DNA of 64,000 nt from assembly GCA_029558635.1 (NCBI GenBank), contig JAKQEE010000052.1:516860-580859 (forward strand), given 5' to 3'. The translations under genes and the position numbers were made by a program. Below the pieces are notes generated by a model. It was not told where the DNA came from. It made no database searches and saw only the letters and a list, made by a program, of their open reading frames with translations. The stretch is from Pseudomonadota bacterium. GTDB taxonomy: Bacteria > Pseudomonadota > Alphaproteobacteria > Micavibrionales > Micavibrionaceae. Positions 19,443 to 27,590 of this stretch are shown here, one piece after another (the stretch's first letter is position 1; each line of letters begins with the position of its first letter).

Positions 19443-20033
19443 ATGGCCGGTGTAAAAGATGGGATTGATCGCGCAAAAGGTTTAGGAAAAGACATGGTTC
19501 GCGAGCAGAGAGCGCGAGCGGAGGTCTTGTTGCAAGGCGGTGAAGCGCAAATCAGGCGTGGTGCAGCTGATCAGGTTACAAAAGGAATATTGGGCGGTCT
19601 AGGGCTGAACGGTATTGCCGAAAGCCTTCAGCGTAAGGTGCTTAAAGGTGGGGCCGATGTAACTGAGGCATTAAAAGTGAAACCGAGTGAGCCGCAAAAA
19701 CCTGCGAAGGTTGAGGAAAGATCTGCGGCCAAGCCTGCCGAACCCAAAGCGGAGGACACACCGAAGGAAAAAAGTTGGTGGGATAAAGTCAAAACCACGG
19801 TTGGCGATGGTGTTAAGGCTGCAGAAGAGTTCCATGAGGATAATAAAAGACAACAAGAGGAGCGGGGTAAAAATGATCAGCCTAGTGATACTGGGCAAGG
19901 ATTCCAGTTTGGTTCCGATGCGAGTGATGTTCAGAGCTTGTTAAAAGAGAATAAGCTGGCACTTGACCAAGGGGCAAAGGTTGCGGATATGAAGGTTGCT
20001 GCGGCTCCAACTGGGCCTTCTGGTATGGCGTAG
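19443..20033 (+). CDS. Hypothetical hydrophilic protein
   Basis: 196 residues, not recognised. The first 80 residues look helical and amphipathic (GIDRAKGLGKDMVREQRARAEVLLQGG). A Lys/Glu/Pro/Ala-rich disordered stretch follows (about 80-115: SEPQKPAKVEERSAAKPAEP), then EKSWWDKVKTTVGDGVKAAEEFHEDN and a Gln/Ser-rich tail. No signal peptide or membrane segment is visible. It stands alone between the aminopeptidase (divergent) and the csp gene (convergent), with its own terminator at 20053-20078. Codon use looks like that of its neighbours. The function is unknown. Confidence 0.7.
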   Translation: MAGVKDGIDRAKGLGKDMVREQRARAEVLLQGGEAQIRRGAADQVTKGILGGLGLNGIAESLQRKVLKGGADVTEALKVKPSEPQKPAKVEERSAAKPAEPKAEDTPKEKSWWDKVKTTVGDGVKAAEEFHEDNKRQQEERGKNDQPSDTGQGFQFGSDASDVQSLLKENKLALDQGAKVADMKVAAAPTGPSGMA

Positions 20034-20052
20034 AAAAAGAGTTTCAAACAAG

Positions 20053-20078
20053 AAGCCCCCGAATGATCGGGGGCTTTT
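20053..20078 (+). terminator. Rho-independent terminator
   Basis: A perfect 10-bp stem, AAGCCCCCGA/TCGGGGGCTT with a four-base loop, is followed by TTTTG. It lies 20 bases after the stop of the hypothetical gene ending at 20033. The A-rich left side also allows it to serve the minus-strand csp transcript from the other direction, since csp ends at 20104. Confidence 0.9.
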
Positions 20079-20103
20079 GAATTTCGTGTGTCTGCCTAAA
20101 AAA

Positions 20104-20310
20104 TTAGGCGGCGGCGCGGAGGTTGACGGCTGCGATTTTGCCGCGGGCGTCTTCCAGATCGTAGGACACTTTTTGTCCTTCGTTCAGGGTTTTCATTCCC
20201 GATTTTTCAACAGCGGAAATGTGAACGAAAATGTCTTTTCCTCCGTCATCAGGGATAATGAAACCAAAGCCTTTTTGTCCGTTGAACCATTTAACTGTAC
20301 CAGTAGCCAT
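20104..20310 (-). CDS. Cold-shock-domain protein (CspA family)
   Basis: 68 residues, one cold-shock domain. [18 protein letters not shown] contains RNP1 and [10 protein letters not shown] contains RNP2. These proteins bind single-stranded RNA and DNA as chaperones or antiterminators. It is transcribed in the same direction as carD but has a leader of about 90 bases after its own probable -10 element. The RBS is AAGGAAG. Family members are too similar to assign a specific letter. Confidence 0.95.
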   Translation of the reverse strand: MATGTVKWFNGQKGFGFIIPDDGGKDIFVHISAVEKSGMKTLNEGQKVSYDLEDARGKIAAVNLRAAA

Positions 20311-20399
20311 TTTTTTTACTTCCTTGAGGTTAGTGTGTTAGTCGTATTCCAGTCTCAGGGAGGCATTAAAGGCGTACCGCAGAAACTTATACTGCCCGG

Positions 20400-20405
20400 A
20401 TTATA
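20400..20405 (-). promoter_or_regulatory. Probable -10 element of the cold-shock gene
   Basis: On the minus strand a perfect TATAAT lies about 90 bases upstream of the csp start codon, between the end of carD and csp. The hexamer 17 bases upstream (TATACA) is a poor -35. The resulting 5' leader of roughly 80-90 bases fits a cold-shock mRNA, which often has a structured leader. The -35 weakness keeps confidence low. Confidence 0.4.
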
Positions 20406-20453
20406 TCCGAGCAGCACAAGTTTGTATATAGAATTTCTGTGGAAAAGTTATGA

Positions 20454-21653
20454 CTAGGCCACAGCTTCTTTTTTCTCGCCAGTCCCTTTTTCCGAGGCGG
20501 CGCGGGCTTTACGGCCTTTAATCATGTTTTCAAGGCGTTCGGCGGCGGCTTCTTCCGAGATTTTCTCGACTGCGGCCACTTCACGGGCCAGACGTTCCAG
20601 TGCGGACTGGTAAATCTGGCGTTCGGAGTAGGATTGTTCGCTATCGTCGTTGCTGCGTTTCAGGTCGCGGAGCACTTCGGCAATCGAAACCGGATCGCCC
20701 GAGTTGATCTTGGTTTCGTATTCCTGAGCGCGGCGGGACCACATGGCGCGGCGAACATGGGCGCGGCCTTGAAGTGTCTTCAGAGCGTCTTCCATGCGTC
20801 CGGTCGAGGACAGGCGGCGCAGGCCCGACGCGTGGGCTTTGGCCACAGGCACTTTCAGGCGCATACGGTCTTTTTCGAAGGCGATGGCGTAGAGTTTGAT
20901 TTCCATGCCACCGATGGTCTGGGTTTCAACGGCCTCGATCTCGCCAACACCATGGGCAGGGTAGCAGACATAGTCGCCTTTTTTGAATTCAACTTTTTCA
21001 GCTTCTTTGGCGATCGGGGCCATTTGACGGACCGGCTGGACCGGAGCCAACGGCTTGTTAATAACCTGAATCGGGCGATAAACCGGCTTGACCATGTTCG
21101 GGTTGGTTGCGCTTGCTGCCGCAGCCGATTTTTGCGGCGCCATCATCACGACAGGTTTGCCGACACCGGAAACGATCGGGGCGTTCTGGTTTTGCGGCAT
21201 TTTCACCATGATTGGTTTAGCGGCCGATTTGGCAGCAACGGGCTTGGTTGTTGCGATTTTCGGGGTAGTCTTAATAGTTTGTTTGGTCACTTTTTGTGTT
21301 TTGGGAGCCTTTGCCGGAGCTTTTTCCGCTTTTTTGGGTGCAGCTTTGACAGCTTTTACCGTGGCGGCTTTTTTCGCGGCGGCTTTAGCTGGCGTCTTAA
21401 TAGTTTGTTTGGTTGCTTTTTGTGTTTTTGCTTCTGTTTTTGCGGGCGCTTTTACGGCTTTGGCCGGAGCGGCAGCTTTCTTCGCCGCAGGCTTTTTAGC
21501 GGCGGTTTTGGCAGTTATTGCGGGCTTTTTAGCTTTGGCAGCGGTTTTCACAGCGGGTCTGGCCGCTTTTTTAACGGTTTTGGTGGCGGTTTTAGCAGTC
21601 GTAGTGATTTTTTTAGTTGCTGTGACTTTTTTAGCTTTTTCGTTCTTTTTCAT
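20454..21653 (-). CDS. carD: CarD-family transcription regulator with long Lys/Ala-rich N-terminal extension
   Basis: 399 residues from the ATG at 21653; an ATG 24 bases upstream is also possible. About residues 1-150 are Lys/Ala/Thr/Pro-rich like histone H1 tails (KKPAAKKAAAPAKAVK), with a 42-residue imperfect repeat beginning at each KTQK(A/V)TKQTIK. A Pro/Gln/Met-rich linker follows. The CarD domain starts near residue 222 with FKKGDYVCYPAHGVGEIEAVE, followed by the helical DNA-binding part (RLSSTGRMEDALKTLQGRA). CarD binds the RNA polymerase beta subunit and stabilises open promoter complexes. Most alphaproteobacterial CarD proteins are about 170 residues, so the tail is unusual. fdxA lies upstream, a common pairing. 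Confidence 0.9.
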   Translation of the reverse strand: MKKNEKAKKVTATKKITTTAKTATKTVKKAARPAVKTAAKAKKPAITAKTAAKKPAAKKAAAPAKAVKAPAKTEAKTQKATKQTIKTPAKAAAKKAATVKAVKAAPKKAEKAPAKAPKTQKVTKQTIKTTPKIATTKPVAAKSAAKPIMVKMPQNQNAPIVSGVGKPVVMMAPQKSAAAASATNPNMVKPVYRPIQVINKPLAPVQPVRQMAPIAKEAEKVEFKKGDYVCYPAHGVGEIEAVETQTIGGMEIKLYAIAFEKDRMRLKVPVAKAHASGLRRLSSTGRMEDALKTLQGRAHVRRAMWSRRAQEYETKINSGDPVSIAEVLRDLKRSNDDSEQSYSERQIYQSALERLAREVAAVEKISEEAAAERLENMIKGRKARAASEKGTGEKKEAVA

Positions 21654-22086
21654 GCTGTTACGCCCTTTTCTTTGCATGTTGGTTTAATTAAACAGGCCGT
21701 TTTAGGGTCTGTTTCGTCCAAAGCCCACGATGTTTTTGTGACAAGATCATGAAAAATGACCATTGACGCTTATAAAAAGAGGGGCTAAACACAAACTGCC
21801 CACTCCTGTACCTCGCTCATCGTTTAAGCATGGCAAGGACTATAGCACAATTTTGGGATTTTTCAAATTTTTCTTTATGATTCGTTAATATGGGAAGTTT
21901 TGGGCTTTCCAAGGCCTAAAATCATCCGAATGTTATTCCCTCTGAATGAAGGACTTTGCAAAGCAAGGCCGGAATGCGGGAGGAGACCCAGTTTATTATG
22001 CCGCGGCTCAATGCGCCGCACATATTCTTCTGGATCCCCGAACAGTGTTCGGCGTTGCCTCGCAGTCGGGGATGACGGATAGGTGG
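21654..22086. other. 433-base intergenic region between carD and fdxA
   Basis: No convincing gene. The half next to carD is AT-rich and should hold the carD promoter; I could not fix a clear -35/-10 pair. The half next to fdxA (about 21930-22083) is a palindromic repeat described as a separate feature. Short open frames here on both strands have no RBS and follow the repeat. Confidence 0.6.
21930..22083 (-). repeat. Palindromic intergenic repeat of the RPE/REP-like kind
   Basis: Read on the minus strand, it begins GTCATCCCCGACTGCG, runs through GTTCGGGGATCCAGAAG, and ends in a second module CTCCCGCATTCCGGCC ... CATTCAGAGGGAATAAC. Paired CATCCCCGA and TCGGGGAT arms plus the flanking GGATCCAGAA are the hallmark of dispersed repeats in many alpha- and gammaproteobacterial genomes. 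It abuts the fdxA stop within a few bases. Only one copy is in this window, so dispersion cannot be shown here. Confidence 0.55.
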
Positions 22087-22425
22087 TTAGTCTCCTTCGC
22101 CGGGTTTGGGCGAAAACCATTCCTTGAATTTGTTCTTAATGGATTTGAACTTTTCGGCTTCCGGCATCGGGTCCTTTTTACGGGTGATGTTCGGCCATTC
22201 CTGGGCGTATTTGGTGTTCATTTCCAGAAATTCCTGACCTTGCGGGTGGCTATCCGGCACAATGGCCTCAATGGGGCATTCGGGCTCGCACACGCCACAA
22301 TCAATGCATTCGTCAGGGTGAATGACCAGCGTGTTTTCGCCTTCGTAAAAGCAATCGACGGGGCATACTTCGACACAATCGGTGTATTTACATTTGATAC
22401 AGGCTTCGGTCACTACGAATGTCAT
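22087..22425 (-). CDS. fdxA: 7Fe ferredoxin FdxA
   Basis: 112 residues. The cysteine pattern matches Azotobacter-type ferredoxin I: Cys9, Cys17 and Cys50 for the 3Fe-4S cluster, and Cys21, Cys40, Cys43 and Cys46 for the 4Fe-4S cluster, in [13 protein letters not shown] and [11 protein letters not shown]. The C-terminal extension ([16 protein letters not shown]) is also typical. It is a small cytosolic electron carrier whose partner is not known here. It precedes carD, a conserved neighbour in alphaproteobacteria. Confidence 0.96.
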   Translation of the reverse strand: MTFVVTEACIKCKYTDCVEVCPVDCFYEGENTLVIHPDECIDCGVCEPECPIEAIVPDSHPQGQEFLEMNTKYAQEWPNITRKKDPMPEAEKFKSIKNKFKEWFSPKPGEGD

Positions 22426-22474
22426 TTTTGGCCTCTTTTGGTCTTTTTTCTCTTCGTTGTTTAGGGAATTTTAC

Positions 22475-23341
22475 TCAGAAAATCAAGGTGCGGTTTGTCG
22501 CGTCGAAGGTCACTGTCTGGCCCTGATGGATCGGGAAAATCTGTCCGTTATGGCCGATGGGGGCGTTCGATATTACAGGGCAATGCAGGGAATTGGCATG
22601 CTTTTCCAGAATATTATCCATTGATTCGCCGTAGGGTCGGCCTGTGTCCTTCGTATCGGCAAATTCCCCGAAAATGACGCCTGCGGGTTTTACGACGTTC
22701 AGACTTTGCCACAGCATGCGGTCAAAGCGGCTGGTTTCATCGCCGACATCCTCTAAAATCAGGATATGGCCGTTTAAATCCGGCATGAAGGGGGTTCCTG
22801 CCAGAACACACAGGCTGGACAATGTCGCGGCGAATATGGGCGCGGTGACATGCTTGGCGTTCAGGGTTTTGGCTGTTTCAAAAGTGATGGGCTTTGTCCT
22901 GCTGCCACTCAGAATTTCAAACGTTAGGTCCACAGATGCGGCATCCATGCGCGAAAGGGTTTGAACCGTGGGGCCGAAAAATCCTTTGATACCCTTGGTG
23001 TAATGGGCGGCCAGCAGGGTGGTGGTGTCGCTGAACCCCATGAGCGGTTTATGGTTGGGGCCATTCAGAAAATCGGGCAATAAGAAGTAAGAGCGGTTGC
23101 CGCCTGTGGACGCCATAATCAGGTCGATTTCCGACATGGAGGCCAGATCACGATAGGCTTCGACTTTTTCCTGTGGCGTTCCTGCGGGCTGGTTGCCGGA
23201 TTCCGATCCCACATAGGTTTGCGGGTGTATCACCAATGTATAGCCGCGTTGTCTGAGGATGTCGCAGCCCTGTTCGAAGCGGTCGGCGATGATGCTGCTC
23301 GATGGGGAGAATATGCCGATGGTTTTGGGAGCGAGAGTCAT
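22475..23341 (-). CDS. S66-family peptidase (LD-carboxypeptidase/MccF-like)
   Basis: 288 residues. The S66 catalytic triad is visible: Ser104 in MGFSDTTTLL, Glu197 in LILEDVGDETSRFDRML, and His264 in PIGHNGQIFPIHQG. The N-terminus KTIGIFSPSSSI also fits. Family members remove the terminal D-Ala from L,D-linked murein tetrapeptides during peptidoglycan recycling (LdcA), or inactivate microcin C-like compounds (MccF). Sequence alone does not decide; recycling is the more common role. It is followed after nine bases by the photolyase start region on the same strand direction. Confidence 0.88.
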   Translation of the reverse strand: MTLAPKTIGIFSPSSSIIADRFEQGCDILRQRGYTLVIHPQTYVGSESGNQPAGTPQEKVEAYRDLASMSEIDLIMASTGGNRSYFLLPDFLNGPNHKPLMGFSDTTTLLAAHYTKGIKGFFGPTVQTLSRMDAASVDLTFEILSGSRTKPITFETAKTLNAKHVTAPIFAATLSSLCVLAGTPFMPDLNGHILILEDVGDETSRFDRMLWQSLNVVKPAGVIFGEFADTKDTGRPYGESMDNILEKHANSLHCPVISNAPIGHNGQIFPIHQGQTVTFDATNRTLIF

Positions 23342-23350
23342 GTGGCCATT

Positions 23351-24691
23351 CTACTTGATGACTTTGAAAGCCTCAAGAGCGGCGTCGCGGGCTTTGGCAT
23401 GGTCCAGAATGGGCTTGATTTGATGCGAGTCGGGGGCCCATTTATTGATGTATTCCTGTTGAGGGTCGAATTTGTCGCCCTGAGTTGTCGGGTTGAAGAT
23501 GCGGAAATAGGGGGCGGCGTCGGCTCCGCAGCCCGCAACCCATTGCCAGCTCGCGGCATTGTTGGCAAGGTCGGCGTCAAAGAGTGTGTCCCAGAACCAG
23601 TCTTCGCCCACGCGCCAGTGATAACGCAAATCCTTGACCAAAAATGACGCCACAATCATCCGAACGCGGTTGTGCATGTATCCAGTTTGCCAGAGTTCGC
23701 GCATACCGGCGTCCACAATTGGAAAGCCTGTTTGGCCTTTTTGCCATTTTTCCAGCAGGTCGGGATCGGGGGTGTTCCAATCGAAGGATGTGAATTTTTT
23801 GTTGAGTGGTTCTTCGGGGAGGGCGGGATTATAATAAAGAAGTGAGTGGGAAAATTCCCGCCATGCTAGCTCGGAATGAAAACAGTCGAGATCGTTTTCG
23901 GCGTGGTTTTTTATTCCGGATTCTATGCTGGCGTGCCACGCCTGATTGGGGGATATTTCCCCGAAGTGAAGATGCGGCGAGAGGCGCGAGATGTTATTGC
24001 GGGCAGGGTAGTTGCGCCCATCTTTGTAGCCTTTCAATCTGTGTTCAATAAATTCTTTCAGGCGGATTTGAGCGGCGGCTTCGCCGACGGTCCAGTGAGA
24101 AAGCATCGGTGTGTCCCAGCGTGGTTTGGTTGGTAGCAGATTGAGCTTTTCGGATGTTGTTTTATTTGTGGGAAACAAAACGGGATTTTGTGGGGCAGGC
24201 AGCGGGGCGCGTGGCGGATTTGCTGACAGGCATCCTTTGCGAAAGAATGGCGTAAAGACACGATAGGGCGTGCCGTCCTGTTTTTTAATGTCCCACGGTT
24301 CCCAGAGAAGCGAGCCGTTGAAGCTTTCACATTTAATGCCTTGGTCAGTCAGAGTGTCTTTGAGGCGAGAGTCCCGCGCAATGCGCCATGGCTCATAACA
24401 TCTGTTCCAAAAAATTTTCGATGCGCCGTGGTCTTTGGCCAGTTTTGGCAAAATGTCTTCGGCGCGGCCTTTCAAAAGAAGAAGGTTGCCTGCGAGGGAT
24501 TTGTCGAGTGCGGTCAGGGAATGGTGGAGCCAGACGCGAGAGGTCGCCCCCATTTTCCATGGACCCGCATTTTCATCGTCAAGAATATAGACAGGAATGA
24601 CGCGTGATTTTGTTTTGCATGCAGCGGTCCATGCCGGATTATCCGACAGGCGCAAATCCTGTCTGAACCAGCATATGACCGGAGCGGGCAT
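23351..24691 (-). CDS. phrB: Deoxyribodipyrimidine photo-lyase
   Basis: 446 residues. The N-terminal antenna-binding Rossmann domain starts VICWFRQDLRLSDNPAW. The FAD domain carries the photolyase signatures LHFGEISPNQAWH, FHSELAWREFSHSLLY, TGFPIVDAGMRELWQTGYMHNR and WQWVAGCGADAAPYFRIFNP. It repairs cyclobutane pyrimidine dimers with blue light. The conserved Trp electron-transfer chain appears to be present. It is upstream of the S66 peptidase gene on the same strand and downstream of the DHH gene with an eight-base gap, so the three may share a transcript. Confidence 0.95.
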   Translation of the reverse strand: MPAPVICWFRQDLRLSDNPAWTAACKTKSRVIPVYILDDENAGPWKMGATSRVWLHHSLTALDKSLAGNLLLLKGRAEDILPKLAKDHGASKIFWNRCYEPWRIARDSRLKDTLTDQGIKCESFNGSLLWEPWDIKKQDGTPYRVFTPFFRKGCLSANPPRAPLPAPQNPVLFPTNKTTSEKLNLLPTKPRWDTPMLSHWTVGEAAAQIRLKEFIEHRLKGYKDGRNYPARNNISRLSPHLHFGEISPNQAWHASIESGIKNHAENDLDCFHSELAWREFSHSLLYYNPALPEEPLNKKFTSFDWNTPDPDLLEKWQKGQTGFPIVDAGMRELWQTGYMHNRVRMIVASFLVKDLRYHWRVGEDWFWDTLFDADLANNAASWQWVAGCGADAAPYFRIFNPTTQGDKFDPQQEYINKWAPDSHQIKPILDHAKARDAALEAFKVIK

Positions 24692-24699
24692 GAAAGGTT

Positions 24700-25671
24700 C
24701 TATCCGTCTTTATTGATTTTATGGATGATCTCATCCAGCAGTTCGTCGGATTTCAGATTGTCAACCTGACACGTGCCTGCCGCGTTGTGGCCGCCACCGC
24801 CATAGGAGAGGCAGAGGCTTCCGACGTCGGTTTTGCTGGTTTTATTCAGGATAGATTTCCCGACGGCAAAGACTGTATTCTGATTGTTTTTGCCCCACAG
24901 GACGTGGATCGAAATGTTACATTGCGGGAAAAGCGCGTAAATCATGAAGCGGTTTCCGGCATAGATGGTTTCTTCGTTGCGCAAATCCAGAACGATCACA
25001 TTTTTGTGAATGCGCGCACAGCGCTCAATCTGTTCACGGAATTTCGGTTGTTGTTCCTTGAAAAGCTCAACCCGTTCTTTGACATCAGGAAGATTTAGAA
25101 TCTCGGCGATGCTATCATGATCGCGGCAGAAGTCGATGAGTTGCATCATCAGTTGGTAGTTGGAGATGCTGAAATCGCGGAAGCGGCCAAGTCCGGTACG
25201 GGCGTCCATCAGGAAGGAGAGGAGTTCCCATCCTTGAGGGTTCAGAATATCTTCTTTGGTAAAGGCTGCCGAGTCAGCTTTGTCTACGGCCACCATCATA
25301 TCGTCGGGAACGCGGTTGAAAACTTCCTTGCCACCGAAGTAATCGTAAACGACACGGGCTGCCGAAGGGGCTTTGGAGTCGATGATGTGATTGTCTTTTT
25401 TTCCACCGACACGTGAGACTTCACTGGCGTGGTGGTCGAAAGCCATAAAAACACCTTCGACGTAAGGCAGGTTGGTGGTGATGTCGTCAGGTCCGACCTC
25501 GATCAGTCCGTCCTGCATATCTTTCGGGTGGGCGAAGGTGATGTCGTCGATCAGGTCTAGTTCTTTGAGCAATACACCGCACACAAGCCCATCCATATCG
25601 CTGCGTGTAATCAGGCGGTAGCGCTTGTTCGGTTCAGGCATAAGTTTTGTGGCTGATTGTGCTGCAGGCAT
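24700..25671 (-). CDS. DHH-family phosphoesterase
   Basis: 323 residues from the ATG at 25671, which has GGAGTAAGAG before it; in-frame codons further up lack an RBS. Motifs: ITRSDMDGLVCGVLLKE with the N-terminal Asp pair, MAFDHHASE (the DHH motif), and the DHHA1-type C-terminal SYGGGGHNAAGTCQV. The family includes RecJ, NrnA and exopolyphosphatase-like enzymes that use two Mn ions. The DHHA1 end and length suggest an oligoribonuclease or cyclic-dinucleotide-type hydrolase, but the substrate is not determined. No signal peptide is present. Confidence 0.88.
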   Translation of the reverse strand: MPAAQSATKLMPEPNKRYRLITRSDMDGLVCGVLLKELDLIDDITFAHPKDMQDGLIEVGPDDITTNLPYVEGVFMAFDHHASEVSRVGGKKDNHIIDSKAPSAARVVYDYFGGKEVFNRVPDDMMVAVDKADSAAFTKEDILNPQGWELLSFLMDARTGLGRFRDFSISNYQLMMQLIDFCRDHDSIAEILNLPDVKERVELFKEQQPKFREQIERCARIHKNVIVLDLRNEETIYAGNRFMIYALFPQCNISIHVLWGKNNQNTVFAVGKSILNKTSKTDVGSLCLSYGGGGHNAAGTCQVDNLKSDELLDEIIHKINKDG

Positions 25672-25859
25672 CTCTCTTACTCCAAATGTGACAGGATTCG
25701 GTTTTAAAGCTCTATTCAGAATATGAAGAAAATTATAACGGATGATTAACGGCAAGGAAATAACAAGAATTCTTTTCTTTTAACATAAATTCCCTTTAAA
25801 GGGTTTTGAAAATGGGGTAATAATGGGGTCTTTTCTAACATTATCTTTCCGGTATCCTT

Positions 25860-27539
25860 ATGTTGAAATCTTCCCCTGTCCCGTGGTGGCACCTTTACAT
25901 TCCCAAACTTTATACAGCTTTGCGTGAAGGATATTCTTTACGTTCTTTTCGTTCGGACACTCTAGCAGGTCTAACGGTTGCGATTGTGGCCATACCGCTT
26001 GCTATGGCTTTGGGGATCGCATCGGGTGCGACTCCCGACAAGGGATTGATTACGGCCGTTATTGCAGGCTTTCTGATTTCCGCGTTGGGTGGCAGTCGTG
26101 TCCAGATCGGCGGGCCGACGGGTGCATTTGTCGTTGTGGTTTTTAATGTGATTGCCCAGCACGGGTATGACGGGTTGGTCATTGCCACGTTGATGGCGGG
26201 CGTGATGTTGATGGTGGCGGGGTATGCGCGGCTCGGTAACTGGATCAAGTTTATTCCCCAGCCGGTGATTACCGGATTTACTGCGGGGATCGCCGTAATT
26301 ATTTTCTCGTCGCAAATCCGCGATTTATTTGGTTTGGAGATCGAAAAAGTTCCCGGCGATTTTATCCAGAAATGGGAAACGTTCTGGGCAGCGCGGGATA
26401 GTTTTAATTTATATGCGTTCGGACTTTCTACGCTGGCTTTGGCGGTCATTATACTTCTTAGGAAATTTGCGCCGCAATTGCCCGCATTTCTGATTGCGGT
26501 AATTTGTGCGTCTTTTTTGACTTTGGGATTTTCGTTTCCGGTGGTGACGATTGGGTCGGCGTTTGGTGAATTACCTAGTTCGATACCGATGCCAAGTGTG
26601 CCCGACGGAATTTCCGTGGCGCGGATGATGGAATTGATGCCATCGGCCTTTACCATCGCGTTTCTGGCAGGGATTGAATCGTTGCTCTCTGCTGTGGTAG
26701 CAGACGGGATGATCGACCGTCGTCACCGTTCGAATTGCGAGCTGGTCGGGCAGGGCGTAGCCAACTGTGCCTCTGCCTTTTTTGGCGGGATGCCTGCGAC
26801 GGGGGCAATCGCGCGGACGGTCACCAATATCCGTTCCGGAGCCAAGACACCTGTGGCGGGGATAATGCATGCGCTGTTTATCCTGCTCGCCATGTTATTC
26901 CTTGCGCCTTTGGCGTCTTATATTCCGCTGGCGGCGCTCGCTGCCGTTTTGGTGGTAGTGGCATGGAATATGTCGGAACATGAGAAAATCCGTCATTTGC
27001 TGAAGGCTCCGTTTGGCGAGCAATTGGTGATGGTGTTGACTTTTGTTTTAACTGTTGCTGTTGATTTGACGGTTGCCATCGAAGTTGGTGTGGTGCTTGC
27101 GGCTATTCTCTTTATGCACCAGATGTCGGAGCATGCCGATTTTATCGAGCCGGAAGTGGATGATCTTGATCCCAACAAGCCGAAACATACCGATCAAGAA
27201 TTGCCTGACGGTGTGATGGCTTACCGTTTGCGCGGGCCGTTGTTTTTTGGCGTCGGGTCGCGTTTAATTGATGTGGTTGAGCAACTTAATCCCGCGCCGA
27301 AAATTTTTATCCTGCGGCTTGGCTTGGTGCCAATGGTTGACGCGAGTGGCGAGGCCGCGCTACGGACATTTCTTGACCGGTGTAAAAAGAAAGATATTTT
27401 CGTGATCTTCAGCAATCTGCAGCCCGGCCCGCGCAAAGTTTTAAAGCGCATGGGTTTGCTGGATGGTGAAGGCGACGATTATCTTTTTGCCGCCGATTAT
27501 CAGGATTCGGTGCGGATGGCCAAAGCGTATTTTGTGTAG
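25860..27539 (+). CDS. SulP-family anion transporter with STAS domain
   Basis: 559 residues. Residues from about 25 to 420 contain some 12 hydrophobic segments with SulP signatures (DTLAGLTVAIVAIPLAMALGI, IGGPTGAFVVV, GMPATGAIARTVTNIRSGA). A STAS domain covers about 440-555 (VMAYRLRGPLFFGVGSRL, LRLGLVPMVDASGEAAL). The family moves sulfate, bicarbonate or dicarboxylates. No carbonic anhydrase or sulfate-assimilation gene is near to choose a substrate. It stands alone, with the terminator at 27565 behind it. The 90 bases before the start are AT-rich and likely hold the promoter. Confidence 0.93.
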   Translation: MLKSSPVPWWHLYIPKLYTALREGYSLRSFRSDTLAGLTVAIVAIPLAMALGIASGATPDKGLITAVIAGFLISALGGSRVQIGGPTGAFVVVVFNVIAQHGYDGLVIATLMAGVMLMVAGYARLGNWIKFIPQPVITGFTAGIAVIIFSSQIRDLFGLEIEKVPGDFIQKWETFWAARDSFNLYAFGLSTLALAVIILLRKFAPQLPAFLIAVICASFLTLGFSFPVVTIGSAFGELPSSIPMPSVPDGISVARMMELMPSAFTIAFLAGIESLLSAVVADGMIDRRHRSNCELVGQGVANCASAFFGGMPATGAIARTVTNIRSGAKTPVAGIMHALFILLAMLFLAPLASYIPLAALAAVLVVVAWNMSEHEKIRHLLKAPFGEQLVMVLTFVLTVAVDLTVAIEVGVVLAAILFMHQMSEHADFIEPEVDDLDPNKPKHTDQELPDGVMAYRLRGPLFFGVGSRLIDVVEQLNPAPKIFILRLGLVPMVDASGEAALRTFLDRCKKKDIFVIFSNLQPGPRKVLKRMGLLDGEGDDYLFAADYQDSVRMAKAYFV

Positions 27540-27564
27540 CCCACATGCGTTCGGCCAATAAAAA

Positions 27565-27590
27565 ACCCTCCGTTTGGAGGGTTTTGTTTT
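27565..27590. terminator. Bidirectional rho-independent terminator between sulP and clpX
   Basis: The stem ACCCTCC/GGAGGGT with a GTTT loop is flanked by A-runs on the left and GTTTTGTTTTT on the right. It can end both the plus-strand transporter transcript and the minus-strand clpX transcript, whose stop codon overlaps the right edge. Confidence 0.9.

Noticed and set aside
20634..21752. 372-codon plus-strand frame opposite carD
   Set aside because: The Phe/Gly/Cys-rich product mirrors the Lys/Ala repeats of the carD tail on the other strand.
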